Shown in pieces: positions 10,280 through 22,955 of a DNA stretch of 64,000 bases. The notes under the pieces are model-generated. The model had not been told where the DNA came from, made no database searches, and worked only from the letters and a program-made list of their open reading frames with translations. The stretch is taken from the NCBI GenBank assembly GCA_964016985.1, contig OZ024830.1, forward strand, positions 58,574,104 to 58,638,103, read 5' to 3'. Source of the DNA: Anodontia alba. Lineage: Eukaryota > Mollusca > Bivalvia > Lucinida > Lucinidae. Every line of letters begins with the position of its first letter. Positions within the stretch are counted from its first letter, which is position 1. Position numbers and translations under genes: made by a program.

Positions 10280-12548
10280 GTAGAAAAAACAAACAAGAGG
10301 CCCACAGGCCACAGGTCCCTCACCTGAGTGGCATAGAGAGTGCAGATATGCACGTTATGTAACATTTTTCCATTCCTGTCAGCGCAACTAATGAAAAGAT
10401 CATCCTTTGCGCAGTTCTTAATTTTGAAGAAGAATATTATATATGGCATGACAGTCAATGGAGCGGGATCATTTGAACAAACTCTACATCAGATTTCAAC
10501 AGTAGGATCAATGTGAAATTTGGTTGCAGTTGCCTAAGTGGCTTCTGAAGAATTATGATTTTATACATGTAAACAGCACAGTGGCAGGGAAATATAATAA
10601 ACATAAACAAGACGGCAGCCATCTTGGATTTCCATTCAGAATGATTTTAGCTGCTGTTGATCTACAAGTCACCTGATACTTCCAATGAACTTTTAAGTCA
10701 GTTTGCCCTTTCCATTCAGGAGAAAAAGTTCAAAACAGATTTTCAAGATGGCCACCATAGCTGCAATCTGAGATTTCCTATCACAAAGATTTGAGCTATT
10801 TTTGATCTACAAGTCACCCCGATGCTTCCTACCAAGTTTCGAGTCAACTGACCTTTCAGTTCAGAAGAAGAAAAGAAAAATAGATTTTCAAGATGGCCAC
10901 CATCTTGGAATTCCGATCAGAATGATTTCAGCTATTTTTATATCAACAAGTCATCCCGATGCTTCCTACCAGTTTTCAAATCAACTGGCTCTTTGGTTCA
11001 GGAAAATAAGTGAAAAAAAGAGTTTCAAGATGGCCACCATGACAGCCATCTTGGATTTCTGATCCAAACAATTTAAGCTATTTTAGATCTATAAGTCACC
11101 CGAATGCTTTCTACCAAGTTTCGAGTCAAATGGCCTTTCAGTTCAGGAGAAGAAGCAACAGATAGATTTTAAAGATGGCTGTCATAGTGGCCATCTTGGA
11201 TTTCTGATAGGGGTGCTTTTATCTATTTTTGATCTACAGGTCACCTTGATGCTTCCTACATAGTTTAAGCCTTTTGGTTGAGGAGAAGAAGTGAAAAATA
11301 GATGTTCAAAATGGCCACCATGGTGGCCATTTTGAATTTCCAATCAGAACGATTTTAGCCATTTTTAATCTATCACCCGGACACTTCCTACCAAGTTTCA
11401 AGTCAATTGGCTTTTGGGTTTAGGAGAAGAAGCGAAAAAAAGATTTTCAAGATGGCCACTAGGGCGGCCATCTTGGATTTCCGATCAGCATGGTTTTAGC
11501 TATTTTTGATCTACCAGTCACCCTGATGCTTCCTACCAAGTTTGGAGTCAGTTGGCCTTTCGGCTCAGGAGAAGAAGCGAAAAATAGGTTTTCAAGATGG
11601 CGGCCATGGTGGCCATTTTGGATTTCCGATTGGAATGATTTTAGTGACTTTTGATCTATAAGTCACCCCTATGCTTCCTACCAAGTTTCGAGTCAACTGG
11701 CATTTGGGGTTAGGAGAAGAAGCGAAAAATAGATTTTCAAGATGGCCACTATGGCGGCTATCTTGGATTTACGATCGGCATGATTTTAGCTATTTTTGAT
11801 CTACAAGTCACCCCCATGCTTCCTACCACGTTTGGAGTCATTTGGCTTTTGGTTTAGGAGAAGAAGCGAGAAATAGATTTTCAAGGTGGTTGCCATGGCG
11901 GCCATCTTGGATTTCCGATCTGCATGATTTTAGTTATTTTTGATCTACAAATCACCCTGATGCTTCCTAGCAATTTTGGAGTCAGTGGGCCTTTCGGTTC
12001 AGGAGAAGAAGCAAAAAATAGATTTTCAAGATGGCGGCCATGGCGGCCATCTTGGATTTCCGATTGGCATTATTTTAGCTATTTTTGATCTACAAGTCAC
12101 CCCAATGCTTCCTAGCGAGTTTGGAGTCTTTCGGTTCAGGAGAAGAAGAGAAAAATAGATTTTCAAGATGGCGGCCATGGTGGCCATCTTGGATTTCCAA
12201 GCGGCATTATTTTAGCTATTTTTGATCTACAGGTCACTCCAATGCTACTTAGCAAGTTTGGAGTCAACTGGCCTTTCGGTTTTTAGGAAAAGAAGCGAAA
12301 AATAGATTTTCAAGATGGGGGCCATCTTGGATTTCTGAATGGAACCATTTCAGCTATTTTTGATCCACAAGTCACCCCCATGATTCCTACCAAGTATGAA
12401 GTCAATTGGCTCAGGAATGTAGGAGGAGTAGACTTTTAAAGCAGTTGTTCACAATGCACGACGAACGATGGACGACGAGCATTGACTGACCACAATAGCT
12501 CACCATGAGCACTTCTTGCTCTGGTAAGCCAAAAAAAAGTAGAAAAAA
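10280..12548 (+). mobile_element. Second hairpin-ended element, nested, with 10 bp flanking repeats
   Basis: The element (about 10290-12538) starts AACAAGAGGCCCACAGGCC, then TCACCTGAG. It ends in a GACGACGAG-rich tract, CACAATAGCTCACCATGAGC, a GGTAAGCC end and a run of eight A. These are the same ends as the 3530-6502 element, in the opposite orientation. It is bounded by GTAGAAAAAA at 10280-10289 and again at 12539-12548. A flanking repeat plus a terminal A run would fit target-primed insertion; insertion into an A run is also seen for the other copy. It sits inside the 9218-12809 element, so it is younger than that insertion. Confidence 0.8.
10610..12430. repeat. About 143 bp minisatellite inside the nested element, about 13 copies
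   Basis: AAGATGGCCACCAT-type motifs recur near 10748, 10893, 11028, 11175, 11311, 11452, 11597, 11742, 11885, 12031, 12168 and 12316 (spacing 135-148 bp). Each is followed by ATCTTGGATTTCCGATC, TTTTAGCTATTTTTGATCTA and GAGAAGAAGCGAAAAATAG. The unit is unrelated by eye to the 166 bp unit in the first copy. Open frames across it are repeat artefacts. Confidence 0.92.
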
Positions 12549-12809
12549 TACCACGCGATTGATTCTTTTCACAAAAATGAAAATGAAAGAAGGACTACAA
12601 AATTGAAGAGCTTTGAGCGGGTCTTAATAAATACCGCAACGTTACTACTTTCCGGTATCACATCGCGTTTCCAGCAGACAGCAAAAACATATAAAAGGAC
12701 AATTTTTTGACAACGCATTTTTTTTTTTGCCAAATAAAAAAAGATGGGGTGGGGGCTTTCTGATAGGCATGGGCAGGGATGAGCATCTAGTAATTAAGTT
12801 TCTCTGGCC

Positions 12810-15800
12810 TAATATTAAGTTTATATAGGCTGCTTTTCATTACTAAACATCACTTTTATAAGGTTGCAAGGTAAAACTAGTTTTGAATAGGATGATTTTC
12901 ATTGTTAGATTTCAAGGTACCTTTTTATAGGAGATAATTTCATGTCTGCATAGGAGACTCAGACCTCACGTCTAAAGAATTTTTGGTCATATCCTGTTAA
13001 GGCACTTCACATCCACATAGGCAAGTAGTATTTACTGACCAACAGTGGTGGTATCAGATTGTGCTTATCATGGCCTTCACTGTTGGCATCCAGTTAACAT
13101 TTTGCTGTGGAACTTGTGATGTGTCCACTTTGGTTGGGATGACCAGGCATAATATATACATTTTTAAAATGATAGTGTATAACAGATTGTAAGGTAATAT
13201 TTTCACAGGTTGTTTTTCATTACTTAACATTACAATTGTAAGATTGCAATGTAATATTAGTTTTGAATAGAATGATTTTCACCATGAAATATCACTTTTA
13301 AGGTATTTTTGAAATGGTTAAACTTCATGTTTGCTTAGGAAAATCTCAGACCACAAGTCTAAAGAATTTTTGGTCATATCCTGTTAAGATACATTACATC
13401 CACTAGGGCAAAAGTTTTTTTTAATTTAATGACCAACAGTCATGTTACAGATGAGTTTTCAGAATGACAAATTATACTTATCTTGGCCATCATTGTTGGC
13501 ATCATTTTAACATTTTGCTTTGGAATTTATGATGTGTTTATTTTGGTTGGGATGACCAGGCATGATATATACATTATTTATATGTTAGAGAGTCTAAAAG
13601 ATTGCAAGGCAATATCAATTTTAAACTGTCTTCTTTTCATTGTTAAACAGTACTTTCAAAAGGTTGCAAGGTAATACTAGCTTTGAATAGGATGCTTTTC
13701 ACTTTTAAATATTACTTGTAAGGTATTTTTGAAAAAAGTAAAGATATGTAGGCTAAGGAAACTCTCAGACTACAGGCCAAAATAATTTTTGGTCATATCC
13801 TGTTAACACACTTTACAATCACTAGGGCATGTATTATTTACAAACCGATAGTTTTAGTACAGGTGAGTCTTCTGAATCAGATGTTAAGTTTATCTGAGCC
13901 TTCACTGTTGGCTACCAGTTAACATTTTGCTGTGGAACTTGTGATATGTCCATTTTGGTTGGGTTTACCAGGCATAATACATAAATAATTTCAATATTAG
14001 AGTAGGTATGTTGCAAAGTAAAATTGTAAATGCATGTAGTTTTTCCATTATTTTTACAATTGTTTTAGCAAACTATCGTTTGGAAAGACATTTAAATATA
14101 AAGCTGAAAAACTGAATGTCAAACAGCATAGATCCTGATGAGACGGCTCATTGAGCCATCTCCTCTGGATCTATGCCCTTTGCAAAAGTCTATTTTAATC
14201 GCCTGTGACAGTAAAAGAGTTAAATATTACTTCGAAGGTATTTTTAAAAAGGGAAAATATTATGTCTTCTTAGGAAATCTCAGACCGTTGGTCATATCCT
14301 GTCAAGATTAATTATGTTCATTAGGTAAAAATTATTTAATGACTAACAGTCGTGCTGCAGATGAGTTTTCTGAATGACAAGTTATACTTGTCTGGGCCAT
14401 ACTGTTGGCATCCTTTTAACATTTTGCTGTGGAACTTGTGATGTGTTTACTATGGTTGGGATGACCAGGCATAATATATACATTATTTAAATGTTAAGGT
14501 ATAAAAGGTTGCACGGTAATATTAAGTTCATACAGGCTGCTTTTCATTACTAAACATCAGTTTTGTAAGGTTGCAAGGTAAAAGTAGTTTTGAATAGGAT
14601 GATTTTTTCAGTGTTAAATTTCACTTTAAAGGTACTTCATACAGGAGATAATTTCATGTCTGCATAGGAAACTCTCAGACCTTAGGTCTAAAGAACTTTT
14701 GGTCATATCCTGTTAAGACACTTCACATCCATGTAGGCAAGTAGTATTTACTAACCAACAGTGGTGGTACAGGTGAGCCTTCTGAATCAGGTTGTGTTTA
14801 TCATGGCCTTCACTGTTGGAATCCAGTTAACATATTTTTGTGGAGCTTGTGATGTGTCCACTTCGGTTGGGATGACTGGGCATAATATATACTTCATCAA
14901 AATGTTAGTGTATAACAGATTTAAAGGTAAAACTTTAAATAGGTCATTTTTTCATTAATTTTACATTAATACTGTAAAGTTCCAAGGTAATAACTAGTTT
15001 CAAAGAGGATGTTTTTCATCATTAAATATCACTTTAAAGGTATGTTTGAAAAGGGAAAATATCATATTTACTTAGGAAACTATGAGACCACAGGTCTAAA
15101 GAACTTTGTGTCATATCCTGTTTAGACACTTCACATCCACATAGGCAAGTAGTATTTACTAACCAACAGTGGTGGTACTGATAAGTCTTCTGAATCAGGT
15201 TGTGTTTATCATGGCCTTCACTGTTGGCATTCAGTTTACATTTTGCTGTGGAACTTGTGATGTGTCCACTTTGGTTGGGATGGCCAGCCATAATATATGC
15301 ATTATTAAAATGTTAGAGTATGACAGGTTTCAAGGTAATATTTTAAACAGATTGTTTTTAGTTACTTTTGGAATGTTGCAATGTAATATTAGTTATGAAT
15401 AAAATGATTTTGACCATGAAATATCACTTTTAAGGTATTTTGAAATGGATACATTTCATGTTTACTTAGGAAACTCAGACCACAGGTTTAAAGCATTTTT
15501 GGTCATATTCTGTGAAGACACATTACCTCCACTAGAGCAATAAGCATTTAATGACCAACAGTTGTGTTACAGATGAGTTTTCAGAATGACAAGTTATACT
15601 TGTCTGGGCCATCACCGTTGGCATCTTTTCAACATTTTGCTGTGGAGCTTGTGATATGTTTACTTTGGTTGGAATGACCAGGCATAATATATACATTATT
15701 TGAATGTTAGAGAGTATAAAAGATTGAAAGGAAATATCAGTTTTAAGCAGGCTTCTTTTCATTGTTAATCATTACTTTCAAAAGGTTGCAAGGTAAAATT

Positions 15801-18800
15801 AGTTTTGATCTGGATGATTTTCATTGTTAAATTTCACTTTAAATGTACTTTTTAAAGGAGATAACTTCATGTCTGCATAAGAAACTCTCAAACCTTAGGT
15901 CTAAAGAACTTTTGGTCATATCCTGTTATCCTGTGAAGACACTGCACAGCCACTTAGGCAAGTAGTATTTACCAACAGTGGTGGTACAGGTGAGCCTTCT
16001 GAATTAGGTCGTGTTTATCATGGCCTTCACTATCGGCATCCAGTTAACTTTTTGCTGTAGACTTTGTGATGTGTCCACTTTGGTTGGGATGACCATTCAT
16101 ATTTTATAAATCATTTCAATGTTAGAGTATATATGTTGCAAGATAAAATTGTATATAGGTTGTTTTTCCATTATTTTTACAATACTTCTGTAAGGTTACA
16201 AGGTAATAACTAGTGTTTAATAGGATGGTTTTCATCATTAAATAACACTTTGAAGGTTTTTTGAAAAGGGAAAATATAGTTTTTTTTAGGAAATCTCAGA
16301 CCTTAGGTCTGAAGAACTTTTGGTCATATCCTGTTAAGACACTTCACATCCACTTAGGCAAGTAGTATTTACTGACCAACAGTGGTGGTACAGATGAGCC
16401 TTCTGAATCAGGTTGTGTTTATCATGGCCTTCACTGTTGGCATCCAGTTAACATTTTGCTGTGGAACTTGTGATGTGTCCACTTTGGTTGGGATGACCAG
16501 GCATAATATATACATTTTTAAAATGTTAGTGTATAACAGATTGTAAGGTAATATTTTCATCAGGTTGTTTTTCATTACTTAACATTACAATTGTAAAGTT
16601 GCAATGTAATATTAATTTAGAATAGAATGATTTTCACAATGAAATATCACTTTTAAGATATTTTTGAAATGATTAAATTTCATGTTTGTTTACAAAACTC
16701 TCAGACTTTAGGTCTAAAGAATTTTTGGTCATATCCTGTTAAGATACATTACATCCACTAGGGCAAAAGTTATTTAATTTAATGACCAACAGTCATGTTA
16801 CAGATGAGTTTTCTGAATGACAAGTTGTACTTATCTGAGCCATCATTGTTGGCATCCTTTTAACATTTTGCTGTGGAACTTGTGATGTTTTTACTTTGGT
16901 TGGGATGATCAGGCATGATGTTAGAGGGTATAAAAGATTGCAAGGCAGTATCAATTTTAAACCGGCTTCTTTTCATTGTTAAACATTACTTTCAAAAAGG
17001 TTGTAAGGTAATACTAGCTTTGAATAGGGTGTTTTTCACTTTTAAGTATTACTTTCAAGGTATTTTTGAAAAAAGTACAGATATGTAGGATATGGAAACT
17101 CTCAGACCACAGATCTTCTAAGACAAGTCACATCAACACTAAGGCAAGTATTATTTACAAACCGAGAGTGTTGGTACAGGTGAGTCTTCTGAATCAGATG
17201 TAATGTTTATTTAGGCCTTCAGTGTTGGCTACCATTTAACATTTTGCTGTGGAACTTGTGATATGTCCACTTTGGTTGGGATGACCAGGCATAATATGTA
17301 AATAATTACCATGTTAGAATACATATGTTGCAAGGTAAAATTATAAATGCATGTAGTTTTTTTCCAATATTTTTACAATACTTCTGTAATGTTGCAAGGT
17401 AATAACTAGTTTTGAATAGGATGCGTTTCATCCTAAAAGATCACTTTGAAGTATTTTTGAAAAGAGAAAGTATTTTGTTGTCTTAGGAAACTCTCAGACC
17501 TTATGTCTAAAGAATATTGGGTCATATCCTGTTATGACACTTCACATCTACTTAGGCAAGTAGTATTTCCTGACCAACAGTGGTGGTACAAATAAGCCTT
17601 CTGAATCAGGTTGTATTTATCATGGCCTTTACTGTTGGCATCCAGTTACATCCAAGGTTGCAAGGAAAGGTAATAAGTAGTTTTGAATAGGATGCTTTTC
17701 ATCCTAAAATATCACTTTGAAGGTATTTTTGAAGAGGGAAAATATTATGTTTTCTTAGGAAACTCTCAGACCTTAGGCCTAAAGAACATTTGGTCATATC
17801 CTGTTAAGACACTGTTAAGAGCAATAGTCGTTTAATGACCAACAATCATGTTACAGATGAGTTTCCAGAATGACAAGTTATACTATTTGGGCCATCATTG
17901 TTGGCATCCTTTTATCATTTTGCTACTGAACTTGTGATGTGTTTACTTCGGTTGGGATGACCAGGCATAATATATACATTATTTAAATGTTAGAGAGTAT
18001 TAAAGATTTCAAGGTGATATCAATTTTAAACAGGTTTCTTTTCATTGTTAAACATTACTTTCAAAAGGTTGCAAGGTAAAACTAGTTTTGAACAGGATGA
18101 TTTTTATCTTAAATTTCATCTTAAAGGTACTTTTTAAAAGAAGTTAATTTCATATCTGCATAGGAAACTGTCAGATCTTAGGTCTGAAGAACTTTTGGTC
18201 ATATCCTGTTAAGACACTTCACATTCACGTAGGCAAGTAATTTTACTAACCAACAGTGGTGGTACAGATGAGCCTTCTGAATCAGATTGTGTGTATCATG
18301 GCCTTCACTATTGGCCTCCAGTTAACATTTGCTGTGGAACTTGTGATGTGTCCAATTTGGTTGGGATGACCATGCATATTATGTAAATCATTTCAATGTT
18401 AGAATATATATGTTACAAGGTAAAATTTTAAATATGTTGTTTTTCCATTATTTTTACAATACTTCTGTAAAGTTGCAAGGTAATACGTAGTGTTTAATAG
18501 GTTGTTTTCATCATTAAATATATCTAAGAAGGTTTTTTTGAAACGGGGAAAATATTATTATTTCTTAGGAAACTCTCAAACCTTAGGTCTAAAGAACTCT
18601 TGGTCATGTCCTGTTAAGACACTTCACATCCACATAGGCAAGTAGTATGTACTGACCAACAGTGGTGGTACAAATGAGTCTTCTTAATCAGGTTGTGTTT
18701 ATCATGGCCTTTACTGTCAGCATCCAGTTAACATTTTCTGTGGAACTTGTGATGTGTCCACTTTAGTTGGGATGACCAGGCATAATATATGCATTAGTAA

Positions 18801-20009
18801 AATATTATAGTATAACAGATTGTAAGGTAATATTTTAAACAGATTGTTTTTCATTACTTAACATTACTTTTGTAAGATTACAATGTAATATTAGTTCAGA
18901 GTAAGGTAATTTTCATTATGAAGTATCACTTTTAAGGTATTTTTGAAATGGATAAATTCCATGTTTGCTTAGGAAACTCTCAGACCACAGGTCTAAAGAA
19001 TGTTTGGCCATATCTTTTTAAGATACATAATGTCCATTAGGGCAAAATTCTTTAATGACCATTATTTAATGTGTTTTCTGATTGACTAGTTATACTTAAC
19101 TGGGCCATCACTGTTGGCATCCTTTTAACATTTTGCTGTGGAACTTGTGATGTGTTTACTTTGGTTAGGATGACCGGGTATAATATATACATTATTTAAA
19201 TGTTAGGGTATAAAAGGTTGGAAGGTAATATTAAGTTTATATAGGCTGCTTTTCATTAGTAAATATAACTTTTGTAAGATTGCAAGGTAAAACTAGTTTT
19301 GAATAGGATGATTTTTCAGCGTTAAATTTCACTTTAAAGGTACTTTTTAAAGGAGATAATTTCATGTCTGCATAGGAAACTGTCAGATCTTAGGTCTAAA
19401 GAACTCTTGGTTATATCCTGTTAAGACACTTCACATCCACCTAGGCAAGAAGTATTTACTGACCAACAGTGGTGGTACAGGTGAGCATTCTGAATCAGGT
19501 TGTGTTTATCATGGCCTTCACTGTTGGAATCCAGTTAATATTTGCTGTGGAACTTCTGATGTGTCCACTTTGTTTGGGATGACCCGGCATAATATATACA
19601 TTATCAAAATGTTAGTGTATAACAGATTGTAAGGTAAAACTTTAAATAGGTCATTTTTCATTATTTTTACATTAATTCTGTAAGGTTGCAAGAATATCTA
19701 GTTTTGAATAGGATGTTTTTCATCATTAAATATCACTTTTATGGTATGTTTGAAAAGGGAAAATATCATGTTTGCTTAGGAAGCTCTCAGATTATGACAA
19801 GTTATACTTATCTGGGCCATCATTGGTGGAATCCTTTTAACATTTTGCTGTGGAACTTGTGATGTGTTTCCTTTGGTTGGGATAATCAGTTATGATACAT
19901 ACATTATTTAAATGTTAGAGAGTATAAAAGATTGCAAGGCAATATCCGTTTTAAACAGGCTTCTTTTCATTGTTAAACATTACCTTCAAAAGGTTGTAAG
20001 GTAACACTA
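12810..20009 (+). repeat. 412 bp satellite, left irregular domain, about 18 monomers
   Basis: The phrase GCTGTGGAACTTGTGATGTG then ACTTTGGTTGGGATGACC recurs roughly every 400 bp. The other constant block is CTCAGACCTTAGGTCTAAAG, then TTTTGGTCATATCCTGTTAA and GACACTTCACATCCAC. Neighbouring monomers differ at many positions and in length, and no fixed monomer order repeats. One monomer is cut short at 17640-17655. The whole stretch is non-coding; short frames recur only because the monomer recurs. Confidence 0.95.
14063..14222. repeat. Non-satellite insertion carrying a hairpin repeat
   Basis: Satellite sequence is interrupted here. The core at 14121-14185 pairs AGCATAGATCCTGATGAGA with the complement of ATCTCCTCTGGATCTATGC around GGCTCATTGAGCC, and CCTTTGC follows. 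It is similar in arm sequence and tail to the hairpins at 7053 and 7525. Exact ends and target duplication are unclear. Confidence 0.7.
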
Positions 20010-21410
20010 AAGGGTGTTAAGAAAGTTCGTTCCACATTTTAACGGTATATTTCAATTGATTACGGTTTTCTAATCGCCATCAAATTTACAGCAGTTGCAT
20101 TTATACTTATGTGCTGTAAACTAATGCAGTTGTTTCCCTTGTGCGTGACTTTTTTGTGTTGCTATTGGATTTTGTAAACAACTGTTCACTGCAGGCGATT
20201 CGCAATGCCGGCTGTTTTATCCAAAAACAGTGGTGTTACAAAACTCTCCTGAGCAAGAAAGAGCACAGGCTTTGGCTTTATTAGATGCTGGATTTGACAG
20301 TCGATATGTGTCAAAATACTTGCATAAGAGTCAGCGCTGGGTGCGAAAGTGGCGACAACGGCGGGATGAACAAACGGGACTGGCCGATAAGCGCCAACCG
20401 GTCGACCGATGAAAGTGAGGGGAGGGGTAAAGAAGACCATCCAGAACATCAAGTATAAGAAGGGGCGATCCACTAGGAAGCTGAGCAAAGAGCTTCATAA
20501 CTTTGGTCATAATATCAGCCATGTTACAGTGTTTAACTACATTCGTAAGGTGAAGAAATCCTTTAAACGGCCCCGAAATCAGTTACTGACCAAGGCACAG
20601 CGGAGCAAAAGGCTGGCCTTTGCCAAGGAGCACAAGCATTTATCTCCTCGGGACTGGGAAAATTACATCTTCAGTGATGAATCTACCAAATATTTGTTCC
20701 ATGTTCCAAATCGCAAGGATGACACTGTGTGGGGGTCTCAATCAGATAATGTACCTGACGTTAGTTGTGTCAAGTCGAGTTCAAAGGTTATGATATGGGG
20801 AACCATGGGTGTAAATGGATTGTCACATCTCCATATTGTTCCCACTGGAAAAACTGTTACATCAAATTATTATGTGGACAATATTCTACAGAGAGAACTT
20901 AAACCAGCAGTGATGCGTACAAGATCTAATGGGATAATCGATCAACCGAGACTGGTACCCTACCCCAGGTGCGATCAATGGAGACTGGTACCCTACCCCG
21001 GAGAGGCGGTGTTTATGCATGATGGGGCTACCCCACATACGGCGGCAGCAACACAAAACTGGTGCACCAAGAACCTTCCAAACTTTATCAAGAAAGACAT
21101 GTGGCCTGGCAATTCGCCTGATCTTAATTGCATTGAGAACCTTTGGAGTATACTGGACCTCGAGGCTTACAAAGACCCCCGCCCCTCGACTATGGCGCAG
21201 TTACGCCGACATTTGCAGCAGGCCTGGAGGACCATACCTTCACAACATGTCGCTTCTCTCATACACTCTATGCCCAAGAGAATTCACAATGTTATAAAGA
21301 ATAGAGGTGAACCCTCTGGATATTGACTGTGTAAATTGTTCAGTGCTAGCTGCTTGTTTACATATTAAAATTACCATTTGAAATGTGGAACGAACTTTCT
21401 TAACACCCTT
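20010..21410 (+). mobile_element. Tc1/mariner-type DNA transposon, copy 1 (1401 bp)
   Basis: Perfect 30 bp terminal inverted repeats begin AAGGGTGTTAAGAAAGTTCG at each end. The insertion is flanked by TA (20008-20009 and 21411-21412), the target duplication of this superfamily. Removing it restores the satellite phrase TACTAGCTTTGTA. It encodes a broken transposase (20205-21326). Confidence 0.96.
20205..21326 (+). pseudogene. Tc1/mariner transposase pseudogene, DD37E-like, copy 1
   Basis: This transposase would cut and paste the element by binding the inverted repeats through N-terminal helix-turn-helix domains and catalysing transfer with a DDE-type RNase H fold. An intact C-terminal frame of 305 residues runs from 20409. 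In it, D90 (FSDES), D205 (MHDGATPH) and E243 (SPDLNCIENLW) form the catalytic triad, with 37 residues between the last two. KRPRN at 53-57 resembles the basic motif after the second helix-turn-helix. Upstream, the ATG at 20205 leads into a DNA-binding region (SPEQERAQALALLDAGFDSR) that is out of frame. Compared with copy 2, two bases are missing just before SPEQ and one base near 20395-20405. RLVPYP occurs twice (181-186, 192-197), an internal duplication between the two D residues. The gene is therefore dead here, though its catalytic half is open. Confidence 0.93.
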
Positions 21411-22920
21411 TAGCTTTGTAGAGGATGCTTTTCACTTTTAAATATTACTTATAAAGTATTTTTTTTAAAAAATAAAGATCATGCAGGCTATGGTAACTCT
21501 CTGACCACAGGTCAAAATAATTTTTGGTCATATCCTGTTAAGACACTTCACATCGACTAGGGCTAGTATTATTTACAAACCGACAGTGTTGGTACAGGTG
21601 AGTCTTCTGAATCAGATGTTTTGTTTATCTGGGCCTTCAGTGTTGGCTACCAGTTAACATTTTGCTGTGGAACTTGTGATATGTCCACTTTGGTTGGGAT
21701 GACCATTCATAATATATAAATCATTTCAATATTAAATGATATACGTTGTAAAGTAAAATAGTAAATGGGTTGTTTTTCCAGATTTTTTACAATACTTCTG
21801 TAAGGTTGCAAGGAAAGATAATAACTAGTTTTGAATAGGATGCTTTTCATCCTAAAAGATCACTTTGAAGGTATTTTTGAAAAGGGAAAATGTTATGTTT
21901 TCTTAGGAAACTCTCAGACTTTAGGTCTAAAGAACATTTGGTCATATCCTGTTAAGACACTTCACATCCACTTAGGGAAGTAGTATTTAATGACCAACAG
22001 TGGTGGTACAGATGAGCCTTCTGAATCAGGTTGTGTTTATCATGGCCTTTACTGTTGGCATCCAGTTAACATTTTGCTGTTGAACTTGTGATGTGTCCAG
22101 TTTGGTTGGGATGACTATGCTTATTATATAAGTCATTTCAATGTTAGAGTTTAAATGTTGCAAGGTAAAATTGTAAATAGGTTGTTTTTTTTATTATTAT
22201 TTTTTGAAATACTTCTGTAAAGTTGCAAAGTCATAACTAGTTTTGAATAGGATGCTTTTCATTCTTAAATATCGCTTTGAAGGTATTTTTGAAAAGGAAA
22301 AATATTATGTCTTCTTACGAAACTCTGACCTTAGGTCTAAAGAATGTTTGGTCATATCCTGTTAAGATACATTACATTCATTGGAGTAAAATTATTTAAT
22401 GACCAACAGTCATGTTAAGGATGAGTTTTCTGAATGACAAGTTATACTTATCTGGGCCATAATAATACATATACATTATTCAAATGTTAGGATATAAAAG
22501 GTTGCAAGGTAATATTAAGTTTATATAGCTGCTTTTTATTACTAAACATCGCTTTTGTAAGGTTGCAAGGTAAAAGTAGTTTTAAATGGGATGATTTTTC
22601 ATCATTAAATTTCACTTTAAAAGTCCTTTTTAAAGGAGATAACTTCATGTCTGCATAGGAAACTCTCAAACCTTAGGTCTAAAGAACTTTTGGTCATATC
22701 CTGTTATGACACTTTTTATATCCACATAGGCAAGTAGTATTTACTGACCAACAGTGGTGGTACAGGTGAGCCTTCTGAATCAAGTTGTGTTTATCATGAC
22801 CTTCACTGTTGGAATGCAGTTAACATTTTGCTGTGGAACTTGTGATGTGTCCACTTTGGTTGGGATGACCTGGCATAATATATACATTAGCAAAATGTTA
22901 GTGTATAAATGATTGTAAGG
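21411..22920 (+). repeat. 412 bp satellite between mariner copy 1 and LINE copy 1
   Basis: About 3.7 monomers of the satellite, already similar to the HOR types seen further right. It ends in GATTGTAAGG (22911-22920), the left target duplication of the LINE. Confidence 0.93.
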
Positions 22921-22955
22921 ACGAAAAGCCGGACAAAATAAAGAGAAAACAGTTA

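Larger units (their letters stand above)
9218..12809. mobile_element. 3592 bp transposon-like insertion with 33 bp terminal inverted repeats
   Basis: The left end begins GGCCAGAGAAACTTAATTAC and the right end is its reverse complement; 32 of the first 33 bases match. The flanks are TAA at 9215-9217 and TAA at 12810-12812. Removing the element restores the satellite phrase GCAAGGTAATATTAAG, so TAA is a 3 bp target duplication. Such a duplication is typical of PIF/Harbinger-type elements, but the ORF inside does not look like a Harbinger transposase to me, so the superfamily is open. A second mobile element (10290-12538) is nested inside. Confidence 0.85.

Noticed and set aside
10802..12158. 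Frames of 60-86 codons with repeated FQDG segments
   Set aside because: They fall in the 143 bp minisatellite and are broken by every length change.
12600..12720. Minus-strand TATA-like promoter for the unknown ORF
   Set aside because: A TTTTATATG motif is present, but no start site, exon or splice donor could be supported around it.
9218..12809. Assigning the TIR element firmly to PIF/Harbinger
   Set aside because: Only the TAA duplication supports it; no matching transposase or Myb-like protein is visible.
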